From the NCBI RefSeq assembly GCF_015595035.1, contig NZ_JADNRN010000003.1, positions 1-64,000 of the forward strand: DNA of 64,000 nt, in the 5' to 3' direction. Shown here piece by piece: positions 54,183 to 63,424 of the stretch. The translations under genes and the position numbers were made by a program. Origin of the DNA: Marinibium conchae (lineage in GTDB: Bacteria > Pseudomonadota > Gammaproteobacteria > Enterobacterales > Alteromonadaceae). Every line of letters starts with the position of its first letter. Positions within the stretch are counted from its first letter, which is position 1. Below the pieces are notes generated by a model. That model saw only the letters and a list, made by a program, of their open reading frames with translations, did not search any database and was not told the origin of the DNA.

Positions 54183-56676
54183 TTGTACCACTTAAGATAT
54201 CTTTAACGTCTTGCAGCATATTCTCAGCCTCTTGATATAAGTTCGCCTGCTCAAGTAACGCTTCCGCACCTTGCCCTTTAATTTGCTCAGACTTCACATC
54301 AAGCACAATTGGAATAGCCATTGGAGAGGCTTTCGACAAGCTTATAAAGTCGTAACTACCATTAAAGCGGATAAGCGTATCTGCTAATCGCTGCAAATCA
54401 AGTAACTCTCGTTCTGCGTCTTCACGGGTAACCCGCAGTAAGATGTGGTCGGGATCGTGTTCACGCAAGGTATCGTAGATGAGATCGGTAGAAAAAGTCA
54501 CCTGCTTCATGGTTTTCTTTGTGCTGTGATATTGCTGTTCAATTAGCCCGCTGACTACGGCAACTCGTCTAAAAGAACGTTTCAGCATGGGAGCGGCTAA
54601 CATCCAATCTTCCAGCTCATCGCCCAATATGTCGGGATTAAATAGCTGCGCGATATCTTGCGTTTTCACTGCAAGAATGGAGGATATCGACAAACCATAA
54701 TCGGTGATACTAAAGCTGAGAGGTTTCAGCCCCATTTTTTCCATACGACGAGTAACGAGCATGCCAAGTGTTTGATTTGCCTTTCTGCCCTCAAAGGTAT
54801 AAAGCAAAGTGACTTCGGTTTGCCTAAAAGGAAATTGTTCAATAAGTACTTTATGCGGGCTTGGAATAATAGAAAAGTCGGCTTGTAAGCGAAGCCATTC
54901 TCTCACTTGCAGAGGCATTTTTTTCCAGCTCTCAGGTGCATTCAATAATTCGCGAACACCATCGGCTAGAAAGGTACTCAATGGCATTTGCCCACCAACA
55001 TAGCTTGGTATTTTAGGTTCTTTTGCCTTACCTGGCCGAGCCTCAACTATCATATCCTTAATGCCTTCAAATTTAAGTACTTCACCCGCGAAGAAAAAAG
55101 TGTCGCCTGGCACTAACTGCTGAGCAAAATACTCTTCTACTTCACCAATGATTTTCCCCTGATGCGCACGTCGTAGCCTTTTGACTCGCAAACGCCCAGC
55201 TTCAACGATAGTGCCTATATTTTGCCTATGACGCATGATTATTCGCTTTGATGTAGGCTCAAATAAACCATCATCTTGCATGCGTAGCCGGTTGTAGCGC
55301 TCGTAGGCTTGTAAAGCGTAGCCTCCATTCTCGGTGAACGACCAAAGCTTCTGAAAAGTAAATTCGTCAAGCCCTCCATACGGGCTTGCATCGAGCACTT
55401 GTTGATATATTTCTTCAATGCTCGCTGCTTTACTACACAAGCAGTTGAGTATGAATTGAGGTAGTACATCTAAAGCACCTGACATTGGCGTATCGCCATC
55501 AAGCTGGTTTTTCTTTATCGCATTTATAGCGGCCTGACACTCAAGTGTTTCAAAGCGATTCGCTGGTACGAGAAGGGCTTGTGAAGGCTCATCCATGCGA
55601 TGATTCGAACGACCTATGCGTTGCAATAGCCGGCTCACCCCCTTCGGTGCGCCCACTTGAATCACCAAGTCAACATCGCCCCAATCAATACCCAACTCAA
55701 GCGCCGAGGTAGCTACGATGGCACGCAATTGGCCTGTCGACATCATTGCCTCAGTTTTTTGTCGCTGTTCCTTGCTCAGTGAGCCATGGTAAATGGCGAT
55801 TGGAAGTACATGAGTGTTTTCCGACCATAAATGCTGAAATATTAACTCGGCCTGAGCGCGCGTATTCACAAACACTAAAGTAGTTTGTGCTGCAACAATG
55901 CGCTCATAAATGTCTTTTACCGCATATTTACCCATGTAACCGCCAAAAGGCATGCGCTCTTTGGTTTTCAGAATACTGACCTTAGGTTTGGTTCTACTTT
56001 TCACCTCAAGTACTTTGCATGGCTCGCCACTTCTTCCTAGCCATGTTGCAAGCACTTCAGGCTGAGCCACAGTAGCAGAAAGACCAAAACGAACATGCTC
56101 GGGCGCAAGGTGTTGCAATCGAGCTAGGGCCAAGGCGGTGAAGTCACCTCGCTTAGTGAACGCAAAGCTATGCGCCTCATCAATGATGATATTTTTAACA
56201 TCACCAAAAATACGCGGCGCATCAGCGTATGACAGCATCAACATCAACGACTCAGGTGTGATGAGAAGAATATTTGGGGGATTTTTTCGTTGCTTTTGTC
56301 GCTGATAGGATGTGGTATCACCGGTACGGGCACCAACACTTATCGGAAGTTGTAAATCGTCAATAGGGCTTTTAAGGTTACGATGTATATCTTGTGTGAG
56401 CGCTTTAAGTGGCGAAATATACAAAGTATGTAAACCCTTTAAAGGGTGTTGAGTTAGATCGATAAGCGACGGTAAAAAGCCCGACAAGGTTTTACCCGCA
56501 CCCGTAGGCGCAATCAGCAAGGTCGATTGATATTGCGCGAAAGCCGTGACCATTTGTTTTTGATATTGACGCACTTCCCAATTGCGACCTTCAAACCATG
56601 ATGAGAACTGTGCAGGCACGCGAGCAAGTCGTTTATATACTTTCGACTTAGATTTTCTTTTTGTTGTTTGCAACAC
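54166..56676 (-). CDS. Ligase-associated DEAD/DEAH-box helicase (Lhr-like)
   Basis: 836-residue superfamily 2 helicase. Motif I is APTGAGKTLSG (about 56-66), motif II IIDEAHSFAF (about 164-173), motif III GLSATVA, motif IV-V TLVFVNTRAQAE and ATSALELGIDWG, and motif VI LLQRIGRSNHR. The C-terminal Lhr core (winged helix and DUF-type domain) follows. Its length and neighbourhood identify the bacterial form encoded with ATP-dependent ligases rather than full-length Lhr. It is divergent from the exonuclease-ligase pair across 66 bp. Confidence 0.94.
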   Translation of the reverse strand: MLQTTKRKSKSKVYKRLARVPAQFSSWFEGRNWEVRQYQKQMVTAFAQYQSTLLIAPTGAGKTLSGFLPSLIDLTQHPLKGLHTLYISPLKALTQDIHRNLKSPIDDLQLPISVGARTGDTTSYQRQKQRKNPPNILLITPESLMLMLSYADAPRIFGDVKNIIIDEAHSFAFTKRGDFTALALARLQHLAPEHVRFGLSATVAQPEVLATWLGRSGEPCKVLEVKSRTKPKVSILKTKERMPFGGYMGKYAVKDIYERIVAAQTTLVFVNTRAQAELIFQHLWSENTHVLPIAIYHGSLSKEQRQKTEAMMSTGQLRAIVATSALELGIDWGDVDLVIQVGAPKGVSRLLQRIGRSNHRMDEPSQALLVPANRFETLECQAAINAIKKNQLDGDTPMSGALDVLPQFILNCLCSKAASIEEIYQQVLDASPYGGLDEFTFQKLWSFTENGGYALQAYERYNRLRMQDDGLFEPTSKRIIMRHRQNIGTIVEAGRLRVKRLRRAHQGKIIGEVEEYFAQQLVPGDTFFFAGEVLKFEGIKDMIVEARPGKAKEPKIPSYVGGQMPLSTFLADGVRELLNAPESWKKMPLQVREWLRLQADFSIIPSPHKVLIEQFPFRQTEVTLLYTFEGRKANQTLGMLVTRRMEKMGLKPLSFSITDYGLSISSILAVKTQDIAQLFNPDILGDELEDWMLAAPMLKRSFRRVAVVSGLIEQQYHSTKKTMKQVTFSTDLIYDTLREHDPDHILLRVTREDAERELLDLQRLADTLIRFNGSYDFISLSKASPMAIPIVLDVKSEQIKGQGAEALLEQANLYQEAENMLQDVKDILSGTNDKRN

Positions 56677-56742
56677 CTAGCGCACCAAAAGTCAGTTATT
56701 TGCGTAACAAACTTTGTTATTTAATTAATTATTAAGACTAAT

Positions 56743-57753
56743 ATGCGCCATCCCCAACATTGGATTAAAACAAACGAAAATGGGCTTTACTGCGAAGCCC
56801 TTGATGCCTACATTGATCCAATGCAGCCAGTAGCTCGCGCAATTGTTACTCACGGGCATGCGGACCATGCTCGAGCAGGCCACGGCGAAGTGTTTGCTAC
56901 GCCAGAAACAATGGAGATAATGCGAATTCGATATGGTGAAGACCATGCTGCAAAACAAGTAGAGCTTGCTTATGGTGAGAAAATAGCCGTCGGTAACGGC
57001 GAGCTTCATTTCGTGCCCGCCGGTCATATACTGGGTTCAGCACAGGCTGTGATTGATCACGATAATGCGCGTTTGGTACTATCAGGCGACTACAAACGCA
57101 GTTACGACCCAACTTGTAAGCCCTTCGAAGTGACTCCGTGCGATGTTTTTGTTACCGAAGCAACTTTTGGCCTACCGGTATTTCGCCACCCTCCTATCAA
57201 CCAAGAAGTCAATAAGCTGCTAGCGTCTTTAGCCCTTTTTCCTGAGCGCTGCCATTTAGTAGGTGTTTACGCACTTGGTAAGTGTCAAAGAGTAGTTTTG
57301 GCGCTGCGAGAGCTCGGCTATTCCAAGCCCGTGTATATGCATGGGGCTTTATTAAAGTTGTGCTCCATGTATCAGCAATTTGGCGTTGAACTTGGCGAGA
57401 TTGTTGCTGTAAATGACGTAGAAAATCTTAAATCGTTGGCGGGCGAGATCGTGCTTGCGCCGCCATCGGCTCTGAACGATCGCTGGTCGAGAAAACTTCC
57501 AGATGTGATTACTGCAATGGCGTCGGGCTGGATGCAAATTAGAGCTCGTTCGAAACAACGAAAAGCAGAGCTTCCCATCATTATTTCTGACCACTGTGAT
57601 TGGCCTGAGCTTTTACAGACAATTAGGGAAGTCAACCCCGGAGAAGTATGGGTAACCCATGGCAGGGAAGCAGCACTAGTGCATCAAGCTCAAAAAATGG
57701 GCTATAAGGCAAAAGCGTTGTCGCTGGTCGGCTATGAAGATGACGCCGAATAA
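56743..57753 (+). CDS. Ligase-associated DNA damage response exonuclease (MBL fold)
   Basis: 336-residue metallo-beta-lactamase/beta-CASP-type nuclease related to Artemis/SNM1. THGHADHARAGHG (about 33-45) is the HxHxDH motif, followed by FVPAGHILGSAQ and LSGDYKRSYDPTC; ISDHCDWPELL and WVTHGRE complete the metal site. The ligase gene follows 17 bp later on the same strand. I see no LexA-type box (CTG-N10-CAG) in the 66-bp divergent promoter region. Confidence 0.93.
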   Translation: MRHPQHWIKTNENGLYCEALDAYIDPMQPVARAIVTHGHADHARAGHGEVFATPETMEIMRIRYGEDHAAKQVELAYGEKIAVGNGELHFVPAGHILGSAQAVIDHDNARLVLSGDYKRSYDPTCKPFEVTPCDVFVTEATFGLPVFRHPPINQEVNKLLASLALFPERCHLVGVYALGKCQRVVLALRELGYSKPVYMHGALLKLCSMYQQFGVELGEIVAVNDVENLKSLAGEIVLAPPSALNDRWSRKLPDVITAMASGWMQIRARSKQRKAELPIIISDHCDWPELLQTIREVNPGEVWVTHGREAALVHQAQKMGYKAKALSLVGYEDDAE

Positions 57754-57770
57754 TATAAATAGAGGCTAAT

Positions 57771-59522
57771 ATGGAAGCATTTGCAGAGCTGGTTGATAAA
57801 CTCTATTTCACCTCTAGTAATCTGGCAAAGTCGGCAATTTTGCGTGATTACCTTCGCTCAACACCCGATCCTGACCGTGGGTGGGCAATAGCCGCAATTG
57901 CTGGCACCCTCAATTTCGACTTATTCAAACGAAAGCTCATCAAAGACCTAATTGTTGAGCGTGTCGATCCAGTATTGTTTGAGCTAAGCTATGACTATGT
58001 AGGTGAGATGAGCGAGACAGTTGCCCACCTTTGGCCTACGCCAGAGCCTTCTGAGCCGCATGAGAATGCTGAACAATCGGCCTTTAATAAACAAGCGGAA
58101 AAACCACTGCCCAGCCTAAGTGAAGTTGTTAAGCACTTTCAGAACAGCACTAAGCAAGAAGTTCAAGAGAGTCTAATTGACCTACTCAATGTGATGACCC
58201 CCAATCAACGTTGGGCGCTGATTAAGCTGGGTACCCGAGGCTTACGCATTGGCCTTTCAGCTCGCTTTCTTAAAAAGATTCTAGCTGAATATGCTCAAAT
58301 ATCTGCTTTGACAAATGATTATCAACAAACACAAGAGCAAATTACTGTTGAGGATATTGAGCGAGTATGGCATGGCGTAGAGCCCCCCTATATTGACTTA
58401 TTTGCTTGGCTAGAAGGCAAAGCGGCTAAGCCTGACATTTCTAAAAAGATTACCTTTCAGCCTGTGATGTTATCGCACCCCGTGGATGAAGAACTGCTCC
58501 CAGAAATGCTGGCCGATGCCTACGAGAGCGATTCACCACCTGGCATTGCAAGTGAGCGCCCTCAAGCGTGGCAAGCAGAATGGAAATTTGATGGCATACG
58601 CGTTCAATTGGTGGTTAATGAAAACGGTAAAGCACTTTTTAGCCGAACGGGTGATGACATTAGTCACAGCTTTCCTGATTTATTAAGCAGTATTAACGCA
58701 CACGTGGTATCTGGCGTTTTTGATGGTGAATTACTCGCCATGCATGATGGCGAGATACAAAGCTTCAATCGCCTGCAACAACGACTCAACAAAAAGAAGC
58801 CGACAAAGAAACTGATGAGCGAAAACCCTGTCGGTATGGTGCTTTACGATGCATTATTTATTGATGGCAAAGACTTACGAGAATGTAGCCTTGCTGACAG
58901 AGTAGACGCTTTGCACGCTTGGCATCAAGATAAGCATGAACACTTCAAAGAGGCTAACCAGAAACACCCTGTATTGCGCTTATCGCAAGCTTTAAAGTTT
59001 AGTTCTCTCGCCGAATTACGAAAACTGCGCGAACAAGCGAACCATGCCGATGGGGGCTTCATTGAAGGCCTAATGTTGAAAAAACGCGACGGTCGATATG
59101 TTGCAGGCCGCCCTAAAGGACAATGGTACAAGTGGAAACGTGACGCCAAGCTTATCGATGCGGTTATTATGTATGCACAGCGAGGTCATGGTAAACGCTC
59201 GTCGTTCTATTCTGACTATACCTTTGGTTGCTGGCAAGATGATACCCTTTTACCGATTGGCAAAGCATATAGCGGTTTCACCGACGCAGAATTAAAAGAA
59301 ATAGATAAGTGGGTAAGGCGCAATACCCTAGGACGTTTCGGTCCTGTTAAAGAAGTAAAAAAGGAACTCGTTTTCGAAGTTGCTTTCGACTCAGTGCATG
59401 AATCAAAGCGACATAAGTCGGGGCTAGCACTACGCTTTCCGCGCATCCACCGTATTCGGTGGGACAAACCTGCTGCCGAGGCAGACATGCTATCGACACT
59501 CAGATCGATGATAGAAAAGTAG
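57771..59522 (+). CDS. ATP-dependent DNA ligase (ligase-associated cluster)
   Basis: 583 residues. An N-terminal DNA-binding domain (about 1-215) is followed by the nucleotidyltransferase domain with the adenylated lysine in QAEWKFDGIRVQL (about 266-278), motif III FDGELLA, motif IV EGLMLKKRDGRYVAG and motif V WYKWKRD, then the OB domain ending in FPRIHRIRWDKPA. It is a second, ATP-dependent ligase in addition to the NAD-dependent LigA expected elsewhere. It works with the adjacent exonuclease, helicase and PdeM in repair, as known for this conserved cluster. Confidence 0.94.
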   Translation: MEAFAELVDKLYFTSSNLAKSAILRDYLRSTPDPDRGWAIAAIAGTLNFDLFKRKLIKDLIVERVDPVLFELSYDYVGEMSETVAHLWPTPEPSEPHENAEQSAFNKQAEKPLPSLSEVVKHFQNSTKQEVQESLIDLLNVMTPNQRWALIKLGTRGLRIGLSARFLKKILAEYAQISALTNDYQQTQEQITVEDIERVWHGVEPPYIDLFAWLEGKAAKPDISKKITFQPVMLSHPVDEELLPEMLADAYESDSPPGIASERPQAWQAEWKFDGIRVQLVVNENGKALFSRTGDDISHSFPDLLSSINAHVVSGVFDGELLAMHDGEIQSFNRLQQRLNKKKPTKKLMSENPVGMVLYDALFIDGKDLRECSLADRVDALHAWHQDKHEHFKEANQKHPVLRLSQALKFSSLAELRKLREQANHADGGFIEGLMLKKRDGRYVAGRPKGQWYKWKRDAKLIDAVIMYAQRGHGKRSSFYSDYTFGCWQDDTLLPIGKAYSGFTDAELKEIDKWVRRNTLGRFGPVKEVKKELVFEVAFDSVHESKRHKSGLALRFPRIHRIRWDKPAAEADMLSTLRSMIEK

Positions 59523-59660
59523 CTTGCACTTTGATTGTGTTGACTCAACTAGCTCAGCGAAACTAATAAATGACTATCAAATAACACTATGGTGAATCAC
59601 TGTATTTTTTAGACTCGCGCCGTTACACTAAAAAATCATATAACAATAAGAGTGTGCCTT

Positions 59661-60941
59661 ATGAAACATCTTCTAGCGATATTACTTAGTATCAGTATTG
59701 GCGCGTGCAGCGTATCGGTTACTGAGAACAACCCTGCCCCAAGAACAACTCTGAGCGCGTCTGATAACTTGCCAAACCAAGGCGTATCAAAGCAAAGACT
59801 TAAGCGAATTCAACCTGCTATGCAGCGCTACATAGATGAAGGTAAGCTAGCCGGAGTGATGACGCTTGTTGCTAGGAATGGCGAGGTTGTGCATTATTCG
59901 GCTCAAGGGATGAAAGACCGCGAAGCGGGTGTGCCTCTTCAACGTGATACTATTTTCAGAATTTACTCAATGACAAAACCCATTACAGCAGTGGCAGCAT
60001 TGCAGTTGTGGGAGCAAGGTAAGTTTCATATGAACGACCCAATCGCGTGGTACTTGCCTGAACTTAAAGACTTGAAGGTCTACGTAAGTGGTCAAGGTGA
60101 CGACATGGTACTGGAAGATGCACAATCGCCTATTCGTATCATTGATCTATTCACCCACACTGCTGGCTTTAGCTACGGTTTCACAGGCAGCGAAGTTGAC
60201 AGGTTGTATCGTGCATCGCCTATGATGCAAGGGCAAGCCTCTCCCGACAGTGTGCTGAGTGAACTAGCTAAACTTCCTCTTAACCACCAACCCGGTACTC
60301 AGTGGCACTATGGCGTAAACACTGATGTGATCGGTTTTTTGGTCGAGCGTATTAGCGGGCAGAAGCTTGGAGAGTATATGCAGGAAAATATTTTTGGCCC
60401 ACTTAAAATGGACGATACCGGCTTCTCAGTAAGCCCCGATAAAGTCGACAGATTGGCGCAGATTTATACCGCAAACCAACAAGGTAAAACCGTCGTTATG
60501 GAGAACGAGCCACTCGGTAACTACCTAAGCGATCCTGTAATTCATAATGCGGGTGGCGGTTTAGTTTCGACAATGGATGATTATCTTCGTTTTGCACAAA
60601 CCTTGTTAAATGGTGGTGAGTATGAGGGAGTTAGAATTCTAGGGCGCAAAACTGTTGAATATATGGGATCAAATCATTTACCGAGTAACTTAGTGCCTTT
60701 CGCGCCCGATGCTAGCGGTGAAGGCTATGGCTTAGCAGTATCGGTAACGGTTGATGAAGGTGCTAGCAAGTTTCTAAGTTCTGAAGGCAATTTTGGTTGG
60801 GGCGGTGCTGCATCAACCTATTTCCGGATCGATCCGAAAGAGAATATGATCATCATTGGTATGGCTCAGTTCATTCCTATGGGCACACATCGCTATCACG
60901 ACGACCTGCGCAATTTGGTATATCAGGCACTGGTCGACTAA
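59661..60941 (+). CDS. Serine hydrolase lipoprotein (beta-lactamase class C/EstB type)
   Basis: 426 residues from the ATG at 59661 (an upstream GTG adds three residues). The signal sequence ends in the lipobox SIGAC (cysteine about 17). SxxK motif YSMTKPITAVAALQLW (about 107-122), tyrosine motif WHYGVNTDVIG and a C-terminal FGWGGAASTYF (in place of KTG) are those of serine esterases or penicillin-binding-like hydrolases. The W-G-G-A third motif points to an esterase rather than a beta-lactamase. Substrate unknown. Confidence 0.9.
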   Translation: MKHLLAILLSISIGACSVSVTENNPAPRTTLSASDNLPNQGVSKQRLKRIQPAMQRYIDEGKLAGVMTLVARNGEVVHYSAQGMKDREAGVPLQRDTIFRIYSMTKPITAVAALQLWEQGKFHMNDPIAWYLPELKDLKVYVSGQGDDMVLEDAQSPIRIIDLFTHTAGFSYGFTGSEVDRLYRASPMMQGQASPDSVLSELAKLPLNHQPGTQWHYGVNTDVIGFLVERISGQKLGEYMQENIFGPLKMDDTGFSVSPDKVDRLAQIYTANQQGKTVVMENEPLGNYLSDPVIHNAGGGLVSTMDDYLRFAQTLLNGGEYEGVRILGRKTVEYMGSNHLPSNLVPFAPDASGEGYGLAVSVTVDEGASKFLSSEGNFGWGGAASTYFRIDPKENMIIIGMAQFIPMGTHRYHDDLRNLVYQALVD

Positions 60942-61008
60942 TCGCTTGTTGAATAAAAGGCGGTTCCTGCTGTCCATCTTTGAAAATGGAAAAGCAGGAG
61001 CCCAATTA

Positions 61009-61617
61009 TTATGCCTTAGCACTCTCGCGAGCAGCAATTCTGTCATACCAACTTTGCAAGGCCGAATGCTTCTCGGCAATCCTCACATCAATCACACGAG
61101 CAAAATCAATTGAACATAGCGTTGTGATGTCGGCAATTGAAAAAGTGTCACCCGCAACGAATTCATTATCTTGTAACTGCCTATCTAACACCGACAGATA
61201 CTTGGCTGCATTTTTCCCAGCTTCCACACCATAGTCTTTGACCGGTGTCATGCGGTCTTTAAAATAACCCGTGGTGTGCTGAAAACACATACCGACTTGC
61301 ATGAACAAGCATAAGTCAACCTGACGCTGCCACATGGCTATTTGAGCTTTCTGTAGTGGGGTAACTCCCATCAGTGGCGGCTCGGGTTGCAGCGCTTCGA
61401 AGTAAGTACAAATAGCGTCGCTTTCTCCAATACAGCTACCATCATCTAGTTCTAATATTGGGATTTTACCGATGGGGTTCTTTTCTCTCATTTCTGCCGA
61501 GAGGTTTTCACCTTTTTGCAGATCAACTTGCACATACTCCATGCTAATATTTTTTTCTGCGAGAAAGATGCGAACGCGCCGCGGTGTAGGTGCCGTTTTA
61601 GTATCATATATCTTCAT
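61009..61617 (-). CDS. Glutathione S-transferase family protein
   Basis: 202 residues: thioredoxin-like N-terminal domain (about 1-76) with TAPTPRRVRIFLAEKNI as active-site region (a proline-rich start, the catalytic Ser/Thr/Cys not certain), the glutathione-binding VGKIPILELDDGSCIGESDA-type strand-turn (about 49-69, cis-proline KIPIL, ESDA), and an all-helical C-terminal domain containing FSIADITTLCSIDFA. No gene symbol can be assigned. It stands between the serine hydrolase and ubiG on the minus strand. Confidence 0.92.
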   Translation of the reverse strand: MKIYDTKTAPTPRRVRIFLAEKNISMEYVQVDLQKGENLSAEMREKNPIGKIPILELDDGSCIGESDAICTYFEALQPEPPLMGVTPLQKAQIAMWQRQVDLCLFMQVGMCFQHTTGYFKDRMTPVKDYGVEAGKNAAKYLSVLDRQLQDNEFVAGDTFSIADITTLCSIDFARVIDVRIAEKHSALQSWYDRIAARESAKA

Positions 61618-61716
61618 TACTAGATTCTTTTTTTTAAGACTGGATATAGAGATTAGCAGTTAAACTTACATTTTGTTAACAAATTTTGTGGCACATCAAA
61701 AACTTTTCCAGCTAGA

Positions 61717-62490
61717 CTATTTTGTGTAGCATTGAATGTAATTTACCGACATATTCTCACTTAATCGCCATTTCTTCGAGAATGGATTATAAGCCATGCC
61801 TGATTCTGAAAAGTGCCTCAGCCCAGCATTCTCAGCCATCTGCTTTAGCTCAGCGGGCTTTACAAACTTGCGCCAACTGTGCGTACCAATTGGTAAATAG
61901 CGCATCACGTATTCAGCACCAACAATCGCGATTATAAACGACTTAGGCGTTCTATTTAGAGTAGCGAATATGGTCATACCTTGGTCGCGAGTAAGCACTG
62001 CGCACTCTTTAATAAGCCCTGCTTGATCGGGAACGTGCTCCACCACTTCAGCGTTGATTACCAAGTCGAAAGTGCTTCCGCTTGACGCCAAATCGCTTGA
62101 TAAACAGTGACGATATTCAATATCTAAGCCCGAGGCTTGAGCATGCCTTCGAGCTACTTGCACACTCATTTCCGACGCATCAATTCCAGTTACCATAGCG
62201 CCTAATTTGGCTAAAGGCTCACATACTAAACCACCACCGCTGCCAACATCCAATACACGTAAGCCCTGAAGCGGCATCTCACTGTCGAGGTTTCGACCAA
62301 AGTGAGCGCATATTTGAGGTAGGAAGTAACTGATGCGCGCTTGGTTAAAGATCAATGCTGTTTTGTATTTACCGTTTGGATCCCACCAGCTCTCGGCTAG
62401 AGCATCGAAGCGAGCGATTTCTTCAGAGGACACATTTGTATCACAATTTGAAGTATTTGAAATATTAGTAAGCTTACTCTTGTCTAACAT
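61717..62490 (-). CDS. ubiG: Ubiquinone biosynthesis O-methyltransferase UbiG
   Basis: 257-residue SAM-dependent enzyme catalysing both O-methylations of ubiquinone synthesis. SWWDPNGKYKTA (about 33-44) and VLDVGSGGGLVCEPLAKLGA (about 76-95, SAM-binding glycine loop) followed by VTGIDASEMSV are diagnostic, and VEHVPD carries motif post-I features. An N-terminal extension of about 15 Asn/Ser-rich residues is slightly long for the family. Divergent from the DUF2237 gene across 67 bp. Confidence 0.95.
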   Translation of the reverse strand: MLDKSKLTNISNTSNCDTNVSSEEIARFDALAESWWDPNGKYKTALIFNQARISYFLPQICAHFGRNLDSEMPLQGLRVLDVGSGGGLVCEPLAKLGAMVTGIDASEMSVQVARRHAQASGLDIEYRHCLSSDLASSGSTFDLVINAEVVEHVPDQAGLIKECAVLTRDQGMTIFATLNRTPKSFIIAIVGAEYVMRYLPIGTHSWRKFVKPAELKQMAENAGLRHFSESGMAYNPFSKKWRLSENMSVNYIQCYTK

Positions 62491-62557
62491 CGTATAGATT
62501 CTAATAAATATGATCGAGGTTGGTGTTTGTACGCCAATTGTCAGCGAAGGATTACTT

Positions 62558-62938
62558 ATGGCAAATCAAAAAAACGTTTTGGGCAGCACATTAAAGTTAT
62601 GTTGCGGTAATACCGGTTACACCAGAGAGGGCTTTTGTTACGTGCCAGAAGGCGACATAGGTAATCACAGTGTATGTGCCATCGTTACCGAAGAATTTCT
62701 TCAATATAGCCTGTCTCGAGGAAATGATCTGATCTCTCCAAACCCTTTATATCAGTTCAAAGGTTTGAAGCCGGGTGATAAATGGTGTTTGTGTGCCATG
62801 CGCTGGCGTGAGGCGCTGTTTATGGAAGTTGCTCCATACATCGATCTTGAAGCAACTAACGAAGCTGCGTTGGAAGTGATTCCCCTAGAAACGCTTCAAC
62901 AATATAGTCACAAGAACATGCCCGCCCGAGCGACATGA
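62558..62938 (+). CDS. DUF2237 family protein
   Basis: 126 residues starting MANQKNVLGSTLKLCCGNTG after AAGGATTACTT; an upstream in-frame ATG at 62510 lacks a ribosome site. The cysteine pattern LCCGNTGYTREGFC (about 13-26) and GDKWCLCAMRW (about 82-92) with a conserved W-R-x-A is typical of DUF2237, a small family found in many proteobacteria, whose function is not known. It looks soluble. Confidence 0.9.
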   Translation: MANQKNVLGSTLKLCCGNTGYTREGFCYVPEGDIGNHSVCAIVTEEFLQYSLSRGNDLISPNPLYQFKGLKPGDKWCLCAMRWREALFMEVAPYIDLEATNEAALEVIPLETLQQYSHKNMPARAT

Positions 62939-62965
62939 GTAAACACTAGCAGGCCCAAATAAGCT

Positions 62966-63412
62966 TTAGGGCTTCTCTTTGAGGGCTTGTTTCGCTTCCC
63001 ACTCCTCGACTTTGCGGGCTGCCACAGCGTCAATTTCTGCTTTGTTCTGTTCTACCCACCACCGCTCCATTATTCTTACGTTTTTTTGGTTCGCTTTATA
63101 AAATAGGTCGACAATGTCGCCCACTAAAGGGATAAACCCTAAGCCAAAATCGATAAGACTATTGCGCAACATCACCGTGGTATGTGATTTCGGTAGACCA
63201 AGCTGGCGACCCAACTGCACAATGCGCAGTGAAGCCAAAAGCATGATCGTGTCGCCCACTCCGGGGATCAAGCCAATTAAGAAATCCAAACCCAGTCGAA
63301 TTTTAACAAAAGGGATGGGGATTGCAGTATCCAGTAAATTCGCTAAAGCCTGAGCTTGAAGCAAGGCACTAGGCGCTTTGAAATCATCTTTACCTATTGT
63401 TGGCTTACTCAT
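62966..63412 (-). CDS. DUF4112 family membrane-associated protein
   Basis: 148 residues (MSKPTIGKDDFKAPSALLQA). Two hydrophobic segments, IRLGLDFLIGLIPGVGDTIM (about 40-59) and LIDFGLGFIPLVGDIVDLFY (about 86-105), each with the G(L/F)IP(G/L)VGD motif that defines DUF4112. These short glycine-rich hairpins suggest membrane association. It ends 28 bp from the convergent DUF2237 stop and starts 13 bp after hemH, so it may be transcribed with hemH. Confidence 0.88.
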   Translation of the reverse strand: MSKPTIGKDDFKAPSALLQAQALANLLDTAIPIPFVKIRLGLDFLIGLIPGVGDTIMLLASLRIVQLGRQLGLPKSHTTVMLRNSLIDFGLGFIPLVGDIVDLFYKANQKNVRIMERWWVEQNKAEIDAVAARKVEEWEAKQALKEKP

Positions 63413-63424
63413 ATACATCCCTCT

